From the NCBI GenBank assembly GCA_963775625.1, contig CAVZJM010000003.1, positions 62,001-126,000 on the forward strand: a stretch of 64,000 bases of DNA, written 5' to 3'. The stretch comes from JAIBJN01 sp963775625 (GTDB taxonomy: Bacteria > Actinomycetota > Thermoleophilia > Gaiellales > Gaiellaceae). A program made the translations under genes and the position numbers. A model generated the notes under the pieces. It saw nothing but the letters and a program-made list of their open reading frames with translations. It made no database searches and was not told the origin of the DNA. Positions 58,401 to 64,000 of this stretch are shown piece after piece (position 1 is the first letter of the stretch; the number at the start of each line of letters is the position of its first letter).

Positions 58401-58650
58401 GCCGCCTCCTCGACGTTGCCTCAGCGCGGCGATTCTAACCGCGGCGGCCGTGCGCCTCGGCTCGGTGGAAAATTCTGGTCGCGAAGCCTTGCACCCTTTC
58501 AGGCAGCGGATTACGCTCGCCGGGAGAGCGGGTCTACGCTCGTCCGGCGCCGGATTCAGACCCCGTTCGGCGCCACGGTCCGGAGCGTGGGCGCAAGCGG
58601 AGGGGGAGGTCGTCCTCGGAGCTTCCCCTCCGGCCCGCTCTCGGTGGCTT
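58401..58650 (-). promoter_or_regulatory. Leader region of the glycolytic operon
   Basis: 250 bp between the whiA stop and gap. A TAGAAT -10-like box at 58432-58437 (minus strand) lies about 32 bp before the gap start; no convincing -35 was found. Further up, ggcgccg and cggcgcc (with a 16-base loop) and several G/C-rich hairpins are seen, including a ggggtctga core similar to the palindrome at 17085. No ORF of note. Confidence 0.4.
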
Positions 58651-59565
58651 TTAGGGCTCCGCCAGCCGCTGGATCCGCGCAAGCCGGCGATGAGCGGCCG
58701 CCTTCGTCGCCGGCGGGTCGCAGCGGCGGGCGAGCTCGCGCAGGGAGAATGTCGGATGGCGGACCCGCAGCCGCGCGATCTCCCCCAGCTCCGGCGCCAG
58801 CTCCCCCAGGCGACCCTCGCGCTCCAGGCGGCGGATGGCGCGCAGCTGTACGTCGGCCGCGCGGCTCGTGCGCACGATGTTGGCGTGGTCGGCGTTGGCG
58901 AGCCGGTTTGCGCGGGCGCGCGTCGCGGCTACGACCGCCTCCTCGCCGAAGCGGAGGGCCGCCTCCTGGGCGCCGAGGAAGGCGAGGAGCTCGCCGATCG
59001 TCTCGGCCCCCTTCGCGTAGGCGACGGCATGGCGGCTGCGCTCGTACACGGCGAGGGAGAAACCCTCGGCGGCGGCGAGCTCGGCGAGAAAGACCGCCGC
59101 TCCGGGCGCGGCGGCGCGAAGCTCGAGGTGGGCGTTGCGCGGGCCGCTCACCGACCCGGCGGCGAGGAAGGCGCCGCGGAGGTAGGCCGTGCGGCAGCAC
59201 GTCCGTGCGAGGACCCGCTTCGGCGGGCGCTCGAGCGGCGCGAGGTTCGCGTCGAGGATTCCGGCCTCGTTCAGCGCCTGCAGGGCGCGGGCGTCGTCCT
59301 CGAGGTGAAGCTGGTAGCGCGTCGCCTGCTCGAAGGCACGCCGTTTGTACGTCCTGATCTCGCAGGGAACGCCGTAGGAGCGTAGGAGCGAGAACGCCCG
59401 CCGCGCGACCGGCCCGCTGGCCAGCTCGAGATGGAGCGCGATCCGACCGCCGCCGCGCAGGTGGACGCTCCCGGCGCCGCGGACGAGCGCCGAGAGCTCG
59501 GCCAGACGGCAGCAGGCCTTCCGCGGCTCGATCGCCGCAAGCTCCTCGCGGACGTCACCGGACAA
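58651..59565 (-). CDS. whiA: WhiA-type DNA-binding regulator
   Basis: 304 residues from TTG 59565 (SGDVREELAAIEPRKACCRLAELSALVRGAGSVHLRGGGRIALHLEL), 3 bp after the ogt stop. A degenerate LAGLIDADG homing-endonuclease-like N-domain (TCCRTAYLRGAFLAAGSVSGPRNAHLELRA) and a C-terminal HTH (RHPTFSLRELARRCDPPATKAAAHRRLARI). WhiA controls sporulation or cell-division genes in actinobacteria and is widespread in Gram-positive bacteria. Position upstream of gap matches the conserved order. Confidence 0.95.
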   Translation of the reverse strand: MSGDVREELAAIEPRKACCRLAELSALVRGAGSVHLRGGGRIALHLELASGPVARRAFSLLRSYGVPCEIRTYKRRAFEQATRYQLHLEDDARALQALNEAGILDANLAPLERPPKRVLARTCCRTAYLRGAFLAAGSVSGPRNAHLELRAAAPGAAVFLAELAAAEGFSLAVYERSRHAVAYAKGAETIGELLAFLGAQEAALRFGEEAVVAATRARANRLANADHANIVRTSRAADVQLRAIRRLEREGRLGELAPELGEIARLRVRHPTFSLRELARRCDPPATKAAAHRRLARIQRLAEP

Positions 59566-59567
59566 GC

Positions 59568-60038
59568 TCAGAGCTCGACACCCTCCAGCGCGAGCAACCG
59601 CCGCTTGTACTCGACGCCCAGCGAGCCGTAGCTCCCGAGCCCCGCCGAGGAGACGACCCGGTGGCACGGAACCACGAGCGGGAAGTTGTTCTCGGCGCAG
59701 AAGGTCCCCGCGGCACGCGGGGCACGGGGACGGCCGGCGAGCGCCGCCAGCTCGCCGTAGGTGACCACCTCGCCCCAGGGAATGTCCCTGAGAGCATCCG
59801 CGAGCGCCTGCTGGAACGGCGTCGCCCACTCCGCGTCGAGCTCCACGTCCCCGAAGGAGACGCGCTCGCCGCGGAAGTACGCGAGCACGCGATCTGCGAG
59901 CGGGTGCTCCGAACGGTCGGCGCTCGACGAGCCCGCCCGCGGAAGCTCGTGGTAGAGGAGCTTCCCGACTCTGAAGTAGAGCTCGCCGACCCCCCAGGCC
60001 GGCACGTCGTACACGACCACGTCCATTGCCACGCCCAT
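59568..60038 (-). CDS. ogt: Methylated-DNA-[protein]-cysteine S-methyltransferase
   Basis: 156 residues from ATG 60038 (ATG 60026 is possible). C-terminal O6-alkylguanine transferase domain: TPFQQALADALRDIPWGEVVTYGELAALAGRPRAPRAAGTFCAENNFPLVVPCHRVVSSAGLGSYGSLGVEYKRRLLALEG, with the acceptor Cys in PCHRV. It repairs O6-methylguanine by a suicide transfer. It starts 14 bp from the divergent pruA-like gene and is followed by whiA. Confidence 0.94.
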   Translation of the reverse strand: MGVAMDVVVYDVPAWGVGELYFRVGKLLYHELPRAGSSSADRSEHPLADRVLAYFRGERVSFGDVELDAEWATPFQQALADALRDIPWGEVVTYGELAALAGRPRAPRAAGTFCAENNFPLVVPCHRVVSSAGLGSYGSLGVEYKRRLLALEGVEL

Positions 60039-60052
60039 AGAATGCCCATGTC

Positions 60053-61693
60053 GTGAGCGCACCCGGGATCTTCCGCGTCCCGACGCCGGTGAACGAGCCG
60101 GTTCGGGACTATGCGCCCGGCGCACCCGAGCGCGCGAGCCTCCAGCTTCGGCTCGAGCAGATGAAGAGCGAGCGGCTCGAGATCCCGCTCGTGATCGGCG
60201 GCAAGGACGTCCAGACCGGAAAGACGAAGCAGGCGGTCATGCCGCACGACAAGGACCACGTCCTCGCCGACGTCCACCAGGGCGGGCCGAAGGAGGTCGA
60301 GGCGGCGATCAAGGCCTCGGCCGAGGCGTGGGAGGACTGGCACCGCGTTCCCTGGGAGGAGCGGGCCGCCATCTTCCTCCGCGCGGCCGAGCTTCTCGCG
60401 GGGCCGTGGCGCGACACGCTGAACGCGGCGACGATGCTCGGCCAGTCGAAGACGGCCCACCAGGCCGAGATCGACGCGGCCTGCGAGCTGATCGACTTCT
60501 GGCGCTTCAACCCCGCGTTCATGACGCGGATGTACGAGGAGCAGCCGGTGTCGAGCCCCGGGGTCTGGAACCGCCTGGAGTACCGGCCGCTCGAAGGCTT
60601 CGTCTTCGCCGTCTCGCCCTTCAACTTCACGGCCATCGGCGGCAACCTCACCGGCGCGCCCGCGCTGATGGGGAACACCGTCCTCTGGAAGCCGGCCTCG
60701 ACCGCGATGCTCTCCGCCCACTACACGATGCGGATCTTCCAGGAGGCCGGGCTCCCGGACGGCGTCATCAACCTCGTCTACGGCTCCGGCAAGGACATCG
60801 GCGACCCGGCGCTCGCGAGCCCCGATCTCGCGGGCGTCCACTTCACCGGCTCGACGGCCGTCTTCCAGGGCATGTGGAAGACGATCGGCGAGAACATCGC
60901 CGGCTACCGCAGCTACCCGCGCATCGTCGGGGAGACCGGCGGCAAGGACTTCATCGTCGCGCACCCGACCGCCGATGCGGAGGCCGTCGCCACGGCGATC
61001 CTGCGCGGCTCCTTCGAGTACCAGGGCCAGAAGTGCTCGGCGGCGTCACGCGTCTACGCGCCGGAGAGCATGTGGCCGGCGATCCAGGAGCAGCTCGTCT
61101 CGCAGGTCGGCGAGCTCAAGTACGGCGACGTCTCGGACTTCTCGAACTTCATGGGCGCGGTCATCGACGCCTCCTCGTTCGCCACGCAAAAGGAGGCGAT
61201 CGAGGAGGCGAAGGCCGACGCCAGGAGCGAGGTCGTCGTGGGCGGCGGGTACGACGACAGCGAGGGCTACTTCGTGGAGCCGACGGTGATCCGGACCGAG
61301 GATCCCGACTTCCGACTCCTGCGCGACGAGCTCTTCGGCCCCGTCGTCACGACCTTCGTGTATCCGGACGGAAGCTGGGAGGAGACGCTCGAGCTGATCG
61401 ACAAGACGGCGCCCTACGCGCTCACCGGGGCGATCTTCGCCGGCGAGCGCGAGGCCGTGATCGAGGCGTCGGACGTGCTCCGCTACACGGCCGGGAACCT
61501 CTACGTGAACGACAAGCCCACCGGGGCCGTGGTGGCGCAGCAGCCCTTCGGCGGCGCGCGGGCGTCGGGGACGAACGACAAGGCAGGCTCCCTCTGGAAC
61601 CTGATCCGCTGGGTGAGCCCGCGGACGATCAAGGAGACCTTCGTCCCGCCGACGGACTACCGCTACCCGTTCATGGCCCAGGACGGGAGCTAA
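60053..61693 (+). CDS. pruA: L-glutamate gamma-semialdehyde dehydrogenase
   Basis: 546 residues from GTG 60053. Delta-1-pyrroline-5-carboxylate dehydrogenase type: IPLVIGGKDVQTGKTKQAVMPHDKDHVLADVHQGG, SPFNFTAIGGNLTGAPALMGNTVLWKPASTA, GVHFTGSTAVFQGMW, VGETGGKDFIVAHPTADAEAV (general base Glu), YQGQKCSAASRVYAP (catalytic Cys) and RDELFGPVVTTFVYPD. Oxidises glutamate semialdehyde to glutamate in proline or arginine catabolism. No proline dehydrogenase gene is adjacent. Confidence 0.95.
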   Translation: MSAPGIFRVPTPVNEPVRDYAPGAPERASLQLRLEQMKSERLEIPLVIGGKDVQTGKTKQAVMPHDKDHVLADVHQGGPKEVEAAIKASAEAWEDWHRVPWEERAAIFLRAAELLAGPWRDTLNAATMLGQSKTAHQAEIDAACELIDFWRFNPAFMTRMYEEQPVSSPGVWNRLEYRPLEGFVFAVSPFNFTAIGGNLTGAPALMGNTVLWKPASTAMLSAHYTMRIFQEAGLPDGVINLVYGSGKDIGDPALASPDLAGVHFTGSTAVFQGMWKTIGENIAGYRSYPRIVGETGGKDFIVAHPTADAEAVATAILRGSFEYQGQKCSAASRVYAPESMWPAIQEQLVSQVGELKYGDVSDFSNFMGAVIDASSFATQKEAIEEAKADARSEVVVGGGYDDSEGYFVEPTVIRTEDPDFRLLRDELFGPVVTTFVYPDGSWEETLELIDKTAPYALTGAIFAGEREAVIEASDVLRYTAGNLYVNDKPTGAVVAQQPFGGARASGTNDKAGSLWNLIRWVSPRTIKETFVPPTDYRYPFMAQDGS

Positions 61694-63237
61694 CCCAGGG
61701 GAGCGATCACCCGCTTCCTCCCGTTGGCGGCGAACAGGAGGAGGTCGACCATCCGAAACGTCTTCGAGTCGGGCCCGAGCGTCGGGCGCCACGACGGGTC
61801 GCGGACGATCGAGAACTCGCTTCCCTCCATCGCGCGGTGGAACGTCTCCGCCACGAGCCGGGCGCCCACCCCACGGAGCTTGCCGCGGTCGAGCTCGGCC
61901 TCGCGCAGGATGTAGAACCAGAGCGGCGTGTCCCGGAGGAACGCGTCGCGCTGCGCCGCGGTGAGCCCCTCCAGCTCGGCGCCGTTCCTGCCGTTCCTGA
62001 TCTGCGACCTGGTGAGCGTCGTCACCGCGACGCCCTTGCTGCGCAGGAGCCTGGCCATCTGCTGGCCGGTGGCGAGCCGCAGCATCTTGGCCCTGAGCAG
62101 GTTGCGGAGCGCGAGGTTGGACGTCTCGCCGGCGGCGACCCCGCGGAGCCTCCGCAGCGTCCGGACGAGCGCCGTGTCGATGCGCATGGCGCGGTTGAAC
62201 CTCGCGGCGGGGACGGTCAGGTCATCCCGGTCGGCCTCGTCGAAGTCGTAGAGCCGACGGAAGTCGGCGATCCAGTTGCTGGGCAGCCGCGGATTGCCGC
62301 CCAGGTCACCGCTCAGCCCGGAAAAGTCGAACAGGAAATCGAGGAAGCCGCTCCCGAAGTCGAAGCGCTTGTTCCAGTTGTACTCCTCCCGCACCATGCT
62401 GTGCCCGAGCCGGAACGCGGCCACCGAGAACTCGATCGGCATGGTCGGAACGTCCGTCGGGGCCGCTCCCACCTCGAAGACCTTGCGCAGGTTCTTGAAG
62501 ACGTCGCGAACGACGGCGCCGTCGCAGATCCGGGGCAGGTAGTCGTGGCGGAGCATCCACTGGTAGTGCTTCACCGCGATCTCCCTCGCAGTGACGAAGC
62601 GCTGGGCGGCCGGCACCGAGGACGGCAGTGTGTCGACGACGCGGTTGTGGAAGCGGATGAACGCGAGGTGCGTCTGGGCGACGGCGAGGTTCTCGTCGTT
62701 TCGCGGATCGGGGATCACGGCCTTGCGCTTCTGGACCGCGGTCCCGCTCGTGCGCCGCGGCAGATCGAAGCCCTCCCTCGCCTCGTCCGGGCCGATCGCG
62801 ACGGTCTTTCCCATCTTCAGGTGGGTGTCGTCCTCGTAGAACCTGGCGGAGACCGGATCCTGAGGGCCGACACCGTAGAGCGAGTCGAGGTCGAGGCTCG
62901 GCGACCTGGCCTGCACGAGCTGCGCGGGCGTGACACGCTCGCCGAGCGCCACCTCGGTCTTGTCGAACGTCAGGTCGTGGTCCACGAACTGGCCGAGATA
63001 CGTGTAGCCGGCCGGGATCCGCCCGTCGCGCCGGGGCTCGCCGCTCGTCATCGCGCCGGCGACGCGCGCGAGCGCGGAGTCGGACAGCCGGGCGCCCTTC
63101 GGCCCCAGCCTCGTGAAGCGAAACGGTGGCGCGACAGCCTCGACGGACGCTGCCAGGGAGCGAGCGCGCCCGCCGTCGCTCTCGGCGAGGAGCCCCTCGC
63201 CCAGGACGTAGTAGCTCTCCGAGCCGTGGTGTTCCAT
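61690..63237 (-). CDS. Animal-type (peroxidasin-like) haem peroxidase
   Basis: 515 residues from ATG 63237. Distal site GYTYLGQFVDHDLTFDKTEV (catalytic His, Asp), the proximal His in FSVAAFRLGHSMVREEYNWN, and the long PRNDENLAVAQTHLAFIRFHNRVVDTLPS segment are those of the peroxinectin/myeloperoxidase superfamily in bacteria. The conserved Glu for haem crosslinking is not obvious. It probably oxidises halides or organic substrates with H2O2; no signal peptide is seen. The selenoprotein-like gene lies 61 bp upstream on the same strand, probably in one transcript. Confidence 0.9.
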   Translation of the reverse strand: MEHHGSESYYVLGEGLLAESDGGRARSLAASVEAVAPPFRFTRLGPKGARLSDSALARVAGAMTSGEPRRDGRIPAGYTYLGQFVDHDLTFDKTEVALGERVTPAQLVQARSPSLDLDSLYGVGPQDPVSARFYEDDTHLKMGKTVAIGPDEAREGFDLPRRTSGTAVQKRKAVIPDPRNDENLAVAQTHLAFIRFHNRVVDTLPSSVPAAQRFVTAREIAVKHYQWMLRHDYLPRICDGAVVRDVFKNLRKVFEVGAAPTDVPTMPIEFSVAAFRLGHSMVREEYNWNKRFDFGSGFLDFLFDFSGLSGDLGGNPRLPSNWIADFRRLYDFDEADRDDLTVPAARFNRAMRIDTALVRTLRRLRGVAAGETSNLALRNLLRAKMLRLATGQQMARLLRSKGVAVTTLTRSQIRNGRNGAELEGLTAAQRDAFLRDTPLWFYILREAELDRGKLRGVGARLVAETFHRAMEGSEFSIVRDPSWRPTLGPDSKTFRMVDLLLFAANGRKRVIAPLG

Positions 63238-63298
63238 GGCCCCTCCTTCCCGGTTGAGCCCTACTCGCGGCCGAGAATTCCACGGCTCCGAGCGGGTG

Positions 63299-63919
63299 TC
63301 AATCGCCCGAGGGCGATTCGCCGGCCTGGAGCTGCGCGACCGCCTGCTCGAAAGCCTCCTCGGGCTGGGCGCCGAGGACGAGCAGGCGCCGGTCGAGGAC
63401 GAACGCCGGGATGGCGTTGATCCCGAGCCGGTTCGCGTCCTGAGTCGAGGCGGTGATGCGATCGGCGTAGCGGCCTTCGGCGACGACCTCGGACGCCCCG
63501 CCGCGGTCGAGCCCCGCCTCGGCCACCAGGTCGAGGAGCACCTCGTCGTCGCCGAGATCCTTCTCCTCCGACCAGTAGGCGTGCATGAGCCGCGAGTGCA
63601 CCGGCTCGTGCAGGCCTTGGTCTCGGGCAAGCTCGGTGACCTGGAGCGCGTGCAGGGTGTTGGGGAGCTTCCGCGACGGGGCGAACGTCAGCCCGGCGGC
63701 CTCGACCAGCCGCTGCGTGTGGTCGTGGATCCCCGGTCCGTAGCGCCGCTCCAGGTCGCTCCGCGGCAGCCCCTCCGCGGGATACTCGGGATGGAGGAAG
63801 AAGGGGAACCAGTCGATCTGCGCGCCGAACCGGCGCTCCAGCCATTCGGCCCGGGCGAGGCCGACGTAGCAGAACGGTCAGGTGTAGTCGCTCCAGATCG
63901 CGACGGGCAGCGCGTCCAC
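63299..63919 (-). CDS. DsbA/FrnE-family selenoprotein candidate (in-frame UGA)
   Basis: 206 residues from GTG 63919, the only start between the in-frame TAG at 63931-63929 and the in-frame TGA at 63880-63878. Reading the TGA as selenocysteine gives VDALPVAIWSDYTUPFCYVG, then LARAEWLERRFGAQIDWFPFFLHPEYP and so on without another stop to 63299. DsbA/FrnE proteins have SDFxCPWCYxG here, so U replaces the first Cys of CxxC (UPFC). The later segments LNxIPAFVLDRRLLVLGAQP-like INAIPAFVLDRRLLVLGAQPEEAFEQAV (cis-Pro loop) are typical of the family. A hairpin of the bacterial SECIS type follows the UGA. Alternatives: a sequencing error (TGC/TGT to TGA) or a pseudogene. Confidence 0.75.
63846..63864 (-). 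promoter_or_regulatory. Putative bacterial SECIS hairpin
   Basis: Read on the minus strand, ucggccu and gggccga form a 7-bp stem with the 5-base loop cgccc. The loop begins 20 nt after the UGA (allowed range about 16-37) and has a G at its second position, the feature required of bacterial SECIS elements. No second structure in the next 40 nt is as strong. Confidence 0.6.
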
Positions 63920-63958
63920 GGAGCCAGGCTACTCCGTCGCGACAGGCGAGAGGGCCTC

Positions 63959-63986
63959 TTGACATATTCCTATATAGGTATACGAT
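63959..63986 (+). promoter_or_regulatory. Promoter with overlapping dyad, right window edge
   Basis: TTGACA at 63959-63964 and TACGAT at 63981-63986 with a 16-bp spacer. The spacer is an AT-rich dyad (cctatatagg at 63969-63978, extended tatt...tata), a likely operator. The start site would fall near 63993, so ATG 63994 would make a leaderless transcript; ATG 63985 is inside the -10. The gene it serves lies outside the window; PadR-type autoregulators often have such sites (inference). Confidence 0.6.
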
Positions 63987-64000
63987 GCTCGCCATGGCAC

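Noticed and set aside
60328..63420. 1030-codon plus-strand frame
   Set aside because: Runs through an alternative frame of pruA and then antisense to the peroxidase gene; a composite shadow.

Overview
High-GC (roughly 70%), very gene-dense bacterial chromosome, probably an actinobacterium and most likely of the Thermoleophilia/Gaiellales type. That placement is inferred from gene content and order: a fused PafBC next to dinB, the order whiA-gap-pgk-tpiA, class II (GlpX) fructose bisphosphatases, many GTG/TTG starts and GTGA/ATGA overlaps. No rRNA gene, CRISPR array, prophage or intact insertion sequence was seen. The one clear tRNA is tRNA-Gly(CCC).

Layout. 1-8.2 kb: a partial response regulator, UbiB-type kinase, phasin-like protein, SecDF, YajC and the queuosine enzymes Tgt and QueA (QueG lies at 23 kb). 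8.3-17 kb: a two-component system, small zinc-ribbon and coiled-coil proteins, a 3-hydroxyacyl-CoA dehydrogenase and an aldehyde dehydrogenase. 17-27 kb: a DapB-like reductase without its active-site histidines, DinB with divergent PafBC, a frameshifted histidine kinase, QueG, a quinone-oxidoreductase-like enzyme, and a two-gene SLOG plus membrane pentapeptide-repeat unit. 26.8-31.1 kb: a tight five-gene operon (metallophosphoesterase, cyclic 2,3-diphosphoglycerate synthetase, 2-phosphoglycerate kinase, GlpX, DUF59). 31-39 kb: PD-(D/E)XK-like protein, Hpt, LysE transporter, M23 peptidase, cytochrome c maturation genes ccmI/ccmF/ccmE (a Cys-type CcmE), endonuclease IV-like protein, Grx-BolA pair. 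39-54 kb: M28 peptidase, coiled-coil protein, tRNA-Gly, an orphan Flp-type pilin, class I aldolase, a second (frameshifted) glpX, a CPA2 antiporter with its RCK_C subunit, cupin, VOC, RraB, ArgS without a HIGH motif, M48 peptidase, sigma factor. 54-64 kb: gpmI, tpiA, pgk, gap, whiA, ogt, a glutamate-semialdehyde dehydrogenase, an animal-type haem peroxidase, and a DsbA/FrnE-family gene with an in-frame UGA.

Main points. (1) The DsbA/FrnE gene at the right edge has an in-frame TGA exactly where the first cysteine of the redox motif should be, followed at the right distance by a bacterial-type SECIS hairpin: a strong selenoprotein candidate. (2) Two families of long palindromic dispersed repeats (5.5 and 10.1 kb; 43.4 and 53.9 kb), each in two inverted copies; family II shows compensatory stem changes. 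(3) An archaeal-type cyclic diphosphoglycerate operon in a bacterium. (4) A candidate SLOG/membrane conflict or signalling pair. (5) Five apparent single-base frameshifts in conserved genes, including pgk, more likely consensus errors than real decay.

Almost every glycolytic step from fructose bisphosphate to 2-phosphoglycerate is encoded here (class I aldolase, TPI, GAPDH, PGK, cofactor-independent PGM, FBPase), and the cDPG operon draws on the 2-phosphoglycerate pool.
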